Origin: Chryseobacterium sp. 7 | GTDB taxonomy: Bacteria > Bacteroidota > Bacteroidia > Flavobacteriales > Weeksellaceae | Assembly (NCBI RefSeq): GCF_003663845.1 | Contig: NZ_RCCA01000001.1 | Span: forward strand, 2,976,001-3,040,000 | Length of the DNA stretch: 64,000 nucleotides | Reading direction: 5' to 3' | Part shown: one piece after another, positions 55,139 to 63,639 of the stretch | Numbering within the stretch: position 1 is the stretch's first letter | How the letters are laid out: every line of letters starts with the position of its first letter | Position numbers and translations under genes: made by a program | The notes under the pieces: model-generated | Database searches by the model: none | What the model was told of the DNA's origin: nothing | What the model saw: only the letters and a program-made list of their open reading frames with translations

Positions 55139-55443
55139 ACTCATCAACTTTTATGAAGTTTAAATATAGAAAAATTTTTATAAAAACTTCCTTTATCTCC
55201 CTAAAATTGATGAGCGGGTATCTCTTTCTCCATTTCCTTCATTATACCCTCTTTTTTTCTTCAAAAAATGATAAACCCGAAACCCTATTATCCAGTTTTC
55301 ACAATGTGATGAACGCTTGCTGAAAAATTCACACTCTGTTGATTTTTGATCCATTATACTCATTATATTTGAGAGGTTCATCCATCCTCTTCCACCGACA
55401 ATCAGTAAGGATTAATGTTGAAAGCAAATATACTTTTTCTTAT
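55139..55443. other. Region upstream of the XRE regulator, no supported gene
   Basis: A 62-codon minus-strand frame (55193-55381) has no recognised features and an unlikely composition for a protein, so it is not called. The minus strand should contain the regulator's promoter, but no clear TAnnTTTG element was found. Confidence 0.4.
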
Positions 55444-55466
55444 AGCACGTGAAAACGTGCTTTTTT
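55444..55466 (+). terminator. Orphan terminator-like hairpin
   Basis: Perfect 7-bp stem AGCACGT / ACGTGCT with a GAAA loop and six T on the plus strand. No gene ends upstream on this strand, so it may terminate a small RNA, be left from a lost gene, or serve no purpose. Confidence 0.5.
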
Positions 55467-55493
55467 GTGGTTGGAGGTTTTGTATGCTTATGG

Positions 55494-55680
55494 TTGGAAA
55501 TCGCAAAGGCGCAAGTTATTATCATAAGAATCTTCTTTAAGGCGCTAGGATTTTATCTCCGATAAAACAGTACACTGTTGATCATCTATGTATTAATCCT
55601 TGCTGAAAATCTCTGATTTTCTTGCGTCTTAAAAACATATTGAGATGAAAAATCTTTGCGTCATTGCGTTCAAAACAAGT
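55494..55680. repeat. Degenerate dispersed-repeat-like intergenic element
   Basis: The spacer contains GCAAAGGCGCAAG near its start and CTTGCGTC, CTTTGCGTC and ATTGCGTT near its end, in inverted orientation. Spacers of this composition are frequent in Chryseobacterium-like genomes, and I think it is a degraded copy of such an element. Only one copy is in the window, so the repeat nature cannot be shown here. Confidence 0.35.
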
Positions 55681-55740
55681 ACTGCAAATAATTTCTCCTG
55701 TAGATTCACATGAGATATAAAAAACACAAATCTTTTATAC

Positions 55741-56011
55741 ATCAGTATGCATAATCAGAGGGAGCAAAGAATGGAGGCTTCGCCTCTGATGAAGCAATGT
55801 GATGGTGAGAATATTTCTTACAATAGCATTTAAGTGCTTCTACCCACTTCACTAACCCTCTCGAGGGACTTGGTGAAGGGGTTAGAGAGGCTTTAGAACG
55901 GGGTAATGTCAGTAGAGAGCAGATCAGTATTGATTGTTTTTTGAAAATTACGGGTTCCCGTAGGCATCAGTAAAATAATTTTGGTATACTTGCTCTGTAA
56001 AATAATAAACC
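55741..56011. other. Spacer with hairpins before the Mrr gene
   Basis: A GAGGC-TTC-GCCTC hairpin is at 55774-55786. From about 55845 to 55895 there is a larger imperfect inverted repeat with TAACCC / GGGTTA and CTTCAC / GTGAAG. TATACTTG at 55985-55992 differs by one base from the -7 consensus and could be the Mrr gene promoter. Confidence 0.4.
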
Positions 56012-56941
56012 ATGCCAGTACCGGATTTTCAAAGTATAATGTATCCATTTTTATCTTTATTACAGGATGATAAAGTATATTCTCTGGATAATATGGTGCA
56101 GCTTCTGACGCAGCATTTTAATTTAACAAAGGAAGAGCTTGCTCTTAAAGTTCCCAGCGGTCAACAAACATTATTCAGAAACCGTGTAGGATGGAGCAGA
56201 AGCTATTTACAAAAGGCAGGCTTAATTTCTTACCCTTCAAGAGCACATTATCAGATTACTTCTTTGGGAAAAGAAGCTTTAAAAATGGCAACAGCTCAGT
56301 ATATCAATATTAATTTTTTAAAAAAATTTGATCCATTTAAAGAATGGGAAGCAAGCTATAAGAGTACTGGATCTTCATCAATAGAGACAACTCAAGTTTC
56401 AACAGTGGATGAAGATAGTGAAACTCCTGAGGTTATTATTGGTAAATCCATAAGCCAGATCAATTCCAGCCTGGAATATGAGTTATTAAATATCCTGCGA
56501 AACAAACCTGCAGACTATTTCGAACTTTTTGTTGTGAAGCTATTAGATAAGTTGGGTTACGGTGGAGAAGGAAAAGGGAATTTCGAAGTAGTCGGCCGTT
56601 CAGGAGATGGTGGAATTGACGGTATTCTTTATCAGGATCAGCTGGGATTTGAAAAAATATATGTTCAGGCCAAAAGATGGGGAACAAAAGTAGGTTCTCC
56701 TGAAATCCGAAATTTTATCGGAGCCATTGCAAACAAAGGATCCAATAAGGGAGTAATATTAACTGTTGGAGATTTTACTGCTGATGCAAAAAAAACAGCA
56801 AACGAGAACCCAAACTATAAAATTGTTTTAATTGATGGGAAAAGATTAGCTGAACTGGCCATTCAGAACAATATTGGAGTACAAATAAAAGATAAAATTG
56901 AAATTAAAGAAATAGATATTGATTTTTTTGAAGAAGATTAA
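56012..56941 (+). CDS. mrr: Mrr-type restriction endonuclease
   Basis: A 309-residue enzyme. Residues 1-95 form the Mrr N-terminal winged-helix domain (VGWSRSYLQKAGLISYPSRA), typical of type IV restriction systems. After a Ser/Glu-rich linker, residues 165-290 form the Mrr_cat PD-(D/E)xK nuclease: ELFVVKLLDKLGY, GDGGIDGIL (Asp near 199) and YVQAKRW (Gln-x-Lys near 221). This pattern is that of Mrr, which cuts methylated foreign DNA. It has its own terminator, 27 bases after the stop. Confidence 0.9.
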   Translation: MPVPDFQSIMYPFLSLLQDDKVYSLDNMVQLLTQHFNLTKEELALKVPSGQQTLFRNRVGWSRSYLQKAGLISYPSRAHYQITSLGKEALKMATAQYININFLKKFDPFKEWEASYKSTGSSSIETTQVSTVDEDSETPEVIIGKSISQINSSLEYELLNILRNKPADYFELFVVKLLDKLGYGGEGKGNFEVVGRSGDGGIDGILYQDQLGFEKIYVQAKRWGTKVGSPEIRNFIGAIANKGSNKGVILTVGDFTADAKKTANENPNYKIVLIDGKRLAELAIQNNIGVQIKDKIEIKEIDIDFFEED

Positions 56942-56967
56942 TCACTGAATTTTATTCTCGACAAAGC

Positions 56968-56995
56968 GACTGTCTCCAACAAGAGATAGTCCTTT
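56968..56995 (+). terminator. Intrinsic terminator after mrr
   Basis: Stem GACTGTCTC / GAGATAGTC (one G-U pair) with a CAACAA loop, followed by CTTTT. The next gene starts 32 bases later. Confidence 0.75.
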
Positions 56996-57026
56996 TAATT
57001 TATCATATAAAAACTAAAAACAACTT

Positions 57027-57323
57027 ATGAATGAACTGAATGTTTCGACAAAAAACCCTCATGCATTAATCAGTGAGATTATTGATAAGATCAACAATAA
57101 TGATATCCGCTCATGGCTGTATAATGATACGGATGAAATTTTTTACCATAAAGGCCCCCAGTATATAGATCATATTTATTTTAAAGTAAAGGTAGATGAC
57201 GCCAGAGGTATACTGAAGTTCATTTTGTATTCTGACGGAAATGAGTTTGCTGAATCAAGAGCCTTTCAACTTTTGGAAGGAATGCTGGGAAGACATTTTA
57301 GCGGAAAAATTCAAATTATGTAA
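57027..57323 (+). CDS. Small hypothetical protein leading the DUF262 unit
   Basis: A 98-residue cytoplasmic protein with an N-terminal helix (PHALISEIIDKINNND) and a beta-rich middle (IYFKVKVDDARGILKFILY). No family recognised. Its stop overlaps the start of the DUF262 gene by one base (TAATG), and it is separated from mrr by a terminator. Its coupling to two DUF262 genes makes a partner in the same defence system likely, but this is inference. I see no HTH or nuclease motif. Confidence 0.6.
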   Translation: MNELNVSTKNPHALISEIIDKINNNDIRSWLYNDTDEIFYHKGPQYIDHIYFKVKVDDARGILKFILYSDGNEFAESRAFQLLEGMLGRHFSGKIQIM

Positions 57324-58735
57324 TGGATATGGATCATTTAAAAGTCTATTCCATTACTATAGATCAATTATTTAATGGTACTATTAAGGGATTTGAGGGA
57401 TCTCAAAAAATTTTAATTCCTGAATACCAGAGACCTTACGTATGGAAACAAAAACAGATTATACAATTACTTTCTGATTTAAAAGCATTAGAAAAAGATC
57501 GTACTACAGATAAGCCACTATACTATCTGGGAAGTATAATCATTCATCAGACTGATGACGGACTGCAGATTATTGACGGACAGCAGAGAATAACAACCAT
57601 GCTATTGCTACAGCAGTTTTTGAAAACCAATATTACAACAGTACATTATTCTAATCCTCTTAGCATCAATCAGATAAAATCAAATTATGAATTTCTGAAA
57701 GCTTTATTTGATGGAGATTACTTTGATTATCTTGACCTGATCGATGTTAAGGAAATCCTGCAATTTCAAAATATTAATGTAACACTTGTCATTACTAAAA
57801 GTGAAGATTTGGCTTATACGTTTTTTGAAACTCAAAATACGGGAGGAGTACGCCTTTCCGGTAGTGACATCATAAAAGCTCATCATCTGAGGGCTGTAGA
57901 CAATCGCAAAATAGTTGCCTATCAGGCAAAGCGTTGGGAGGAAAATCAGAAACATGTTGAAGATATTATTGGTTATCTGGGTAAGCTAAGATATTGGGAC
58001 AATAGATATTGGAGACAGTATCCCGGATACAGGATGTACACTGAAAAGAAGAATACAGTAATCAATGAGTTTTGCATTGATACAGAAAAGACGGATAAAG
58101 ATATTTCATACCATTATCAAATAAGTGAAAACAGAAATGGAAATATTTATACTTCTACCCTAAGCAGATTTAAGCAGATCAGACAACCCTTAAATGATGG
58201 CAATAATACACTGGATTATATAAATGACTATTTAAAACTTTATACAGAACTGTTTATAGATCAAAATAATCATAGTATTCAGGAAAACTTTTATACCTTT
58301 TATAAAAATGTAGTTCATGGTGAAAATGGCACTATATTTTTAAAGGATCTCTTTGAAGCCTGTGTCATTGCGTATGTAAGTAAGTTTGGGTATGATCGGC
58401 TGTATGAAATTTCCCTGTGGGTGTACAGATCAATATTTTCGCTCAGGATTACACTTGACAGGAATGTAAGAGAGGATAGCGTATTTAAACTGGTAAGAGA
58501 TACCCACCTTATTGATACAATTTTAGATATCTACACTCCTGAGGATTTGATTAAAAAATTTAAAAAAGATCGTTTTAAATTCAATAAGAATTATACGGAA
58601 AGTACTCATTCCAAATCCAAACATATAGAAACACTCAGAAGTTATTTTGGCGACTTCAAACAAGCTTCCGACTATCAGGAGAATTATGATTTTGATAAAC
58701 AATTTGTATCACTAATTAAAGAAAAATTAAAATGA
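57323..58735 (+). CDS. DUF262 (GmrS-like) protein
   Basis: A 470-residue protein. The ParB/sulfiredoxin-like DUF262 fold is shown by IPEYQRPYVWKQKQI (about 33-47) and IIDGQQRITTMLLL (DGQQR near residue 84); this fold binds and hydrolyses NTPs in GmrS. The rest is helical and has no DUF1524 HNH end. The start may also be the Met two codons later. It overlaps the following DUF262-DUF1524 gene by 4 bases (ATGA), which suggests that the two proteins act together. Confidence 0.85.
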   Translation: MDMDHLKVYSITIDQLFNGTIKGFEGSQKILIPEYQRPYVWKQKQIIQLLSDLKALEKDRTTDKPLYYLGSIIIHQTDDGLQIIDGQQRITTMLLLQQFLKTNITTVHYSNPLSINQIKSNYEFLKALFDGDYFDYLDLIDVKEILQFQNINVTLVITKSEDLAYTFFETQNTGGVRLSGSDIIKAHHLRAVDNRKIVAYQAKRWEENQKHVEDIIGYLGKLRYWDNRYWRQYPGYRMYTEKKNTVINEFCIDTEKTDKDISYHYQISENRNGNIYTSTLSRFKQIRQPLNDGNNTLDYINDYLKLYTELFIDQNNHSIQENFYTFYKNVVHGENGTIFLKDLFEACVIAYVSKFGYDRLYEISLWVYRSIFSLRITLDRNVREDSVFKLVRDTHLIDTILDIYTPEDLIKKFKKDRFKFNKNYTESTHSKSKHIETLRSYFGDFKQASDYQENYDFDKQFVSLIKEKLK

Positions 58736-60660
58736 GTAAGAATAAATTTGGGACTGCAATTATAACTTTGAAGGATATCTTATCATATGAATTCTTAATT
58801 CCTACCTATCAGAGACCCTATGTTTGGGATGATGAGCAAATTAAAAGTCTGCTGGATGATTTTCATCTTTCATTTACAAATAATGCTCATGAAAACTACT
58901 ATATAGGAACAATTATAACCAAGGAGGAAAATACCTCAAACAAGATTGAGCTCGTTGATGGACAGCAAAGATTTACTACCCTATGGCTAATTGCCTATTG
59001 TTTTAAAAGATTAAATGTTTCTACAAGATTAATTGATTTTTTAAAAGTGGAAGGTCAAATGAAACTTTCATTCGAAATTAGAAATGAAGTAGAAAAATAT
59101 CTTAGTTATTTATTGGAAAATTCGTCTGAAAACATTGAAAATGTCTATCCTGAGGTAAACCGTCAGGAATTTGTAAAGCATATTGCAAAAGCTGTCTCAA
59201 CCATTGAAAGCTATTTAAGGGTCATAAGCGATCAAGCTGGTTTTGGAGATTTTATTTTTGAAAACGTACATCTGGTAAAGAATAGTACCCCTGATCACGT
59301 AGACCTTAACAAAATTTTTACAACCATTAATAGTTCCGGAATACAATTAGAACAGACAGATATCATAAAATCAAAATTATTAAATCATTTAGGCAATGAA
59401 AAAGTAATCTACAGTAAATTGTGGGAGGTTTGCGAAAATATGTTTTCTTATTTTGAAAAAAACGTACGTGATTCTTTTGGTGGAGAAATTTCTAAATATT
59501 TGGATCTTACAAAGTGGGGTGAATTTCGCATGGAGACTTTTCATATACATGCAGAAAATAAAGAAGAACAGACCTCATCAAAAGGCTTTTCAATATCTGA
59601 CATTATCAATAATAGAACTATTGGGTCAACCGTAGGTGAGGAAGCTGATGATACGGATAACCTGAAATCAGATGAAATTTACTGCAGGTCGGTAATTTCT
59701 TTTCCCCAACTGCTGATACATACTTACAGGATTCACCTGGCAAAAGAGCATAAAGCTGATTTTGAAGGAACCTTTCATGCCAATAGGATTATAGAAATTT
59801 TCGCCCCATTAATTAATGGTGAAAAAGAGGAAATTAAGCGCTTTCTGGAACTACTTTGGGATGTAAGACAGGTTTTTGATCTCCATATTATAAAATGGGT
59901 TACTGATTTGAGTACAAAACAGGAATCTCTGGAGCTCGTAAATTTTAATAAAAATTCAAATGATTATTATTCCAAAACCAATTATGCAGTTGATGAATTA
60001 CATCAACTACAAAGTATGCTTTATTTTACAGGTGATTATCTAAGACAATATTGGTTAACTCCCTATCTGAATTATCTTCTGGAACATAAAACACAGTATG
60101 AAAAGGCTAAAGCTTTGTTACGGCTTGAAGAAATAGATAATCAATTATCCCTTACCAGGTACAAAAATAAAGATGCAAGCTTTGCACTACTTACTCAAGA
60201 TATAGATTCTCAAATAGAGTACGAATTGTATTTATATGAATCAAATGGGGTGAGATTTCAGCATTATTGGTTTCAGAAATTAGAGTATATACTTTGGAAA
60301 AACTGGAAAAATCGCGAGGATGAAAAATTCAAAAGATATAGAATTTCATCAAAAAACTCTGTAGAACATTTAAATCCTCAAACTCCTAAACCGGGAGCAT
60401 CAAAATTAAATGAAGAGTTATTAAACGCTTTTGGAAATCTGGTTCTTTTAAGTGTTACACAAAACTCGGAATACAGTAACAAGTATATACATGTTAAACA
60501 AGCTGAATTCAAATCTAAAAATAACTATGATACATTAAAATCTAAATTATTTTTTGATGAGCTCAATGATGATACTGACTCTGGAGCTCATATTACCTCT
60601 CACGGCGAACAAATGATTGAAGAAATTAAGAAGCATTATGATAAAACAGGTAAAATATAA
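58732..60660 (+). CDS. DUF262-DUF1524 (GmrSD-like) protein
   Basis: A 642-residue protein. The N-terminal DUF262 is shown by IPTYQRPYVWDDEQI and VDGQQRFTTLW (about residue 76). The C-terminal DUF1524 domain, an HNH-type nuclease, is shown by VEHLNPQTP (His near 544) and FGNLVLLSVTQNSEYSN. Fused GmrSD proteins cut modified phage DNA using nucleotides as cofactors. The function on a modified target is inferred by homology. It is the last gene of the three-gene unit and is followed by a terminator. Confidence 0.85.
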   Translation: MSKNKFGTAIITLKDILSYEFLIPTYQRPYVWDDEQIKSLLDDFHLSFTNNAHENYYIGTIITKEENTSNKIELVDGQQRFTTLWLIAYCFKRLNVSTRLIDFLKVEGQMKLSFEIRNEVEKYLSYLLENSSENIENVYPEVNRQEFVKHIAKAVSTIESYLRVISDQAGFGDFIFENVHLVKNSTPDHVDLNKIFTTINSSGIQLEQTDIIKSKLLNHLGNEKVIYSKLWEVCENMFSYFEKNVRDSFGGEISKYLDLTKWGEFRMETFHIHAENKEEQTSSKGFSISDIINNRTIGSTVGEEADDTDNLKSDEIYCRSVISFPQLLIHTYRIHLAKEHKADFEGTFHANRIIEIFAPLINGEKEEIKRFLELLWDVRQVFDLHIIKWVTDLSTKQESLELVNFNKNSNDYYSKTNYAVDELHQLQSMLYFTGDYLRQYWLTPYLNYLLEHKTQYEKAKALLRLEEIDNQLSLTRYKNKDASFALLTQDIDSQIEYELYLYESNGVRFQHYWFQKLEYILWKNWKNREDEKFKRYRISSKNSVEHLNPQTPKPGASKLNEELLNAFGNLVLLSVTQNSEYSNKYIHVKQAEFKSKNNYDTLKSKLFFDELNDDTDSGAHITSHGEQMIEEIKKHYDKTGKI

Positions 60661-60710
60661 TCATATCTGATATACCTCTCATTTTAACTTTATGGTAATA
60701 CATAAAAAAG

Positions 60711-60737
60711 AATTCAGTTTTTTGCTGAATTTTTTTC
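60711..60737 (+). terminator. Intrinsic terminator after the DUF262 unit
   Basis: Stem AATTCAG / CTGAATT with a seven-base loop, followed by a run of T. It lies 50 bases after the stop codon of the DUF262-DUF1524 gene. Confidence 0.7.
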
Positions 60738-61047
60738 TATAGATTGTATTCTGATCTAGGGCATGTAAATCGCTTCATTTTGCACTCTATGCACATTAGT
60801 TCGGAAAAATCCCGATACAAATCTGTAGTACTATACTTTCTTATTAAAGTTAAAAGAGGCGGTCTCCTATGTTTGCAAATTCAAATGTAGGAGACGGTCT
60901 CTTTCTATTGAATTCTTTCACCATACCAAAAAAACAGCTTTGCAGGTCTGAACTCCTACGCCCTTCATAATACTTTAACACCCATTATGCCCATTCCCCA
61001 GATAAATTTTCGTTCTTTTGCAAAAAGTTTTAATTTTAAATAATCGC
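60738..61047. other. Spacer before the acyltransferase gene, with one hairpin
   Basis: About 310 bases. It contains an imperfect hairpin at 60854-60903 (AGAGGCGGTCTCCTA / TAGGAGACGGTCTCT), which resembles the GAGAC-containing terminator after mrr. No gene or clear -7 element was found. Confidence 0.5.
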
Positions 61048-62190
61048 ATGTCGAAGTTTGATGAAATCCGGTATTTCTATGATCATGAAGTAAATGAAAG
61101 ATTAGCGGATGTTGCCCGTGATCCTATGATGAAAGCATTCATGAGCTTTACTTTTCCTGATACGGATGAGCAGGTATGGCTGGAACAGTTTAAAGAGGTT
61201 CATTCCATCAGTGATTTTCAGCATCAGTTTGTGGCTTACGCCGTTCGTCAGATCCTTGCGAAAAGTTCTGAGGGATTAACGACTTCAGGCTTTGATAAGT
61301 TGGATAAAAATACCTCTTATCTTTTCATTTCGAACCACAGAGATATTGTTTTAGACACTTCCCTGCTTAATCTTGTTTTGCTGGAAAGTGGTCTTATTAT
61401 GACTGCTTCAGCGATTGGCGACAACCTTGTGCGTAAAAATTTCTTAAATGTTTTAGCTAAACTGAACCGTAATTTTTTAGTGCAGAGAGGTTTGTCTCTG
61501 CGTGATCAGCTTACCAGTTCACAAACGATGTCCGAATACATCAAAGAACAATTATTACAGGAAAACCGTTCTGTCTGGATAGCCCAGCGTGAAGGCCGTA
61601 CCAAAAACGGAAATGATGCCACCCAGCAGGGTGTTTTGAAAATGCTTGCTATGGCAGCGGGAGATCAGGCTCTGACAGATTATTTTAAAACATTAAAAAT
61701 TGTTCCTATTTCTATTTCCTACGAATACGATCCTACTGATTCTTTAAAAATGCCTCAGTTGCTGGCTCAGCATAGAGATGAGGAATATATTAAAGGTAAA
61801 AATGAAGATTTTACCACGATGCTTAGCGGAATATTAGGACAAAAGAAACGTATTCATCTGCATGCCGGTGACGTTATTGATACAGAACTGGATGAGATTG
61901 CAGCCTCTATTGATAACAAAAATAAACAGCTGCAGGCAATAGCTCAGGTGATTGATCGTTCCATCATCAGTAACTATAAGCTTTGGCCTACCAAATATAT
62001 TGCTTACGATCTTCTTCACAATACTGACACCTACGCTTCCCAATATACAGAACAGGAAAAACAGTTATTCATTCGCAGACTTGAAATGCGTATTGATCCG
62101 TCTGATCCGGTTTCCAAAGAGTATTTCTTAGCCATGTATGCCAATCCTCTGGTGAATAAGCTGAAGTTCGAGAAAGAACTTGAAGGCTAA
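61048..62190 (+). CDS. PlsC/PlsB-like acyltransferase
   Basis: 380 residues from the ATG at 61048; a TTG 30 bases earlier is less likely. The acyltransferase motifs are visible: SNHRDIVLD near residue 105 (an H-x5-D variant of the usual H-x4-D) and the phosphate-binding block REGRTKNG near residue 185. A region KIVPISISYEYDP near 225 matches the fourth motif (xIVPVxIxY) of this family. No signal peptide or membrane segment. It likely transfers acyl chains to glycerol-phosphate or a related lipid; the exact acceptor is unknown. It stands alone and is unrelated to the biosynthetic operon. Confidence 0.75.
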   Translation: MSKFDEIRYFYDHEVNERLADVARDPMMKAFMSFTFPDTDEQVWLEQFKEVHSISDFQHQFVAYAVRQILAKSSEGLTTSGFDKLDKNTSYLFISNHRDIVLDTSLLNLVLLESGLIMTASAIGDNLVRKNFLNVLAKLNRNFLVQRGLSLRDQLTSSQTMSEYIKEQLLQENRSVWIAQREGRTKNGNDATQQGVLKMLAMAAGDQALTDYFKTLKIVPISISYEYDPTDSLKMPQLLAQHRDEEYIKGKNEDFTTMLSGILGQKKRIHLHAGDVIDTELDEIAASIDNKNKQLQAIAQVIDRSIISNYKLWPTKYIAYDLLHNTDTYASQYTEQEKQLFIRRLEMRIDPSDPVSKEYFLAMYANPLVNKLKFEKELEG

Positions 62191-62240
62191 TTCAGGATAA
62201 AATAAAAGAGACTCTCTTATAAATTAAATCATTTGGCTAT

Positions 62241-62296
62241 GTCATTCTGACGAAGGAAGAATCTTATTAATGGGATTCTTCCTTCGTCAGAATGAC
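62241..62296. repeat. Perfect 23-bp inverted repeat between convergent genes
   Basis: Left arm 62241-62263 and right arm 62274-62296 are exact reverse complements (beginning GTCATTCTGACGAAGGAAGA) with a 10-base loop, followed by TTTT on the plus strand. It lies between the ends of two convergent genes and may work as a bidirectional terminator. GTCATTCTGACGAAGGA-type palindromes occur frequently in Chryseobacterium and Elizabethkingia spacers, to my memory, and so may be a dispersed palindromic element. Confidence 0.7.
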
Positions 62297-62343
62297 TTTT
62301 GAGAAAGCTTCTAATGTTGTTATGCTATAAATCCGAAAGGTTT

Positions 62344-63393
62344 TTATTTAGACTGTGACATAGAATCTACCTCTATAATTGCATCTGCAAATGCTTTGGG
62401 AGCCTCCTGCGGCAAATTATGTCCAATACCGCCCTTTAGGGTGTGATGTGCATATTTGCCCGTATATTTAGACGCATAATTTTCCGGTGCAGGAAACGCA
62501 GCACCGTTGGCGTCACCTTCCAAAGTAACTGTTGGAACTGTAATAGACGGAGATTTTGCCAATTTGGCTTCAAGCACATCGTATTGTTTTTCTCCTTTAG
62601 CTAATCCTAAACGCCAGCGGTAATTGTGAATGACAATATCAACGTGATCAGGATTATTGAATGCTGCGGCTGAGCGTTCGTAGGTTTGGTCATCAAAAGC
62701 CCACTTTGGAGAAGCTGTTTTCCAGATTAATTTATTAAATGCTAAAGTATTGGCTTTATACCCCTTATACCCTCTTTCGGTGGAAAAATAATACTGGTAC
62801 CACCATAAAAGTTCAGCATTGGGCGGCAGAGGCTTTTCGTTGGCCTTTGGACTTCCAATTAAGTATCCGCTTACTGCTACCAATCCGGTGCAACGCCTTG
62901 GCCACAGTGCTGCCATGATATCTGCCGTTCTGGCTCCCCAGTCAAAACCGCCAATGATGGCTTTATCTATTTTAAGCGCATCCATAAAAGCAATGATATC
63001 CAATGCCACAGCGCTCTGTTGACCGTTACGTTTTGTATTAGGTGATACGAAAGTAGTGGTTCCGTACCCTCTCAGATAAGGTACTAAAACGCGGTAGCCT
63101 TTTTCTGCAAGCATCCCTGAAGACTGCTCGAAACTATGAATATCATACGGCCAGCCATGAAGAAGGATTACCGGCTTCCCATTTTCGGGTCCTATTTCTG
63201 CATAACCTATATCCAATAACCCGGCTCTGATTTTTTTCGTATGCTGAAAAGCTGACCGGACCGCTGCATTTTCAAAGTCTTTTTCTCCAATGGTATTATT
63301 CTGTGCTTTTAGAGAAGATAATCCCATTCCCATAAAAATAACGAAGGAAATAACGGATAATAATTTTTTACAGAAGTTCAATGTAGTATTCAT
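62344..63393 (-). CDS. Secreted epoxide-hydrolase-like alpha/beta hydrolase
   Basis: A 349-residue enzyme with a signal peptide (LLSVISFVIFMGMGLSSLKAQ). The oxyanion motif HGWPYDIHSF and the nucleophile elbow GGFDWGAR, with Asp rather than Ser, assign it to the epoxide hydrolase/haloalkane dehalogenase branch. The acid is probably in LEGDANG and the base is the His in GGIGHNLPQ near residue 330. It acts in the periplasm or outside; the substrate cannot be read. It stands alone, convergent with the acyltransferase gene. Confidence 0.85.
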   Translation of the reverse strand: MNTTLNFCKKLLSVISFVIFMGMGLSSLKAQNNTIGEKDFENAAVRSAFQHTKKIRAGLLDIGYAEIGPENGKPVILLHGWPYDIHSFEQSSGMLAEKGYRVLVPYLRGYGTTTFVSPNTKRNGQQSAVALDIIAFMDALKIDKAIIGGFDWGARTADIMAALWPRRCTGLVAVSGYLIGSPKANEKPLPPNAELLWWYQYYFSTERGYKGYKANTLAFNKLIWKTASPKWAFDDQTYERSAAAFNNPDHVDIVIHNYRWRLGLAKGEKQYDVLEAKLAKSPSITVPTVTLEGDANGAAFPAPENYASKYTGKYAHHTLKGGIGHNLPQEAPKAFADAIIEVDSMSQSK

Positions 63394-63639
63394 AATGGTG
63401 ATGTTTTGTTTGGGTAAAATTATTTCAGAACAGAGACAGAAGTAAGAAGAAATGATTTGAACAGGCCATATTAAAAGGCGAATACTGATTTTCCGGCGCT
63501 AAACCGGACAGCATAATACAATGCATTAATCCATTTCTTTTTGAGAATTAAAATTGATCATCAATAGATACGAAAAGTAATTCATCATCCATCAGTTTTT
63601 CCAAAAGCATTATCTTCGTACCTGAAAAAATTTGACAAA

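Noticed and set aside
55193..55381. 62-codon minus-strand ORF
   Set aside because: Composition is not protein-like, no motif is visible, and it lies in the likely promoter region of the regulator.
61018..61047. TTG start for the acyltransferase at 61018
   Set aside because: The ATG at 61048 starts the conserved-looking protein (MSKFDEIRYF); the added ten residues have no clear support.
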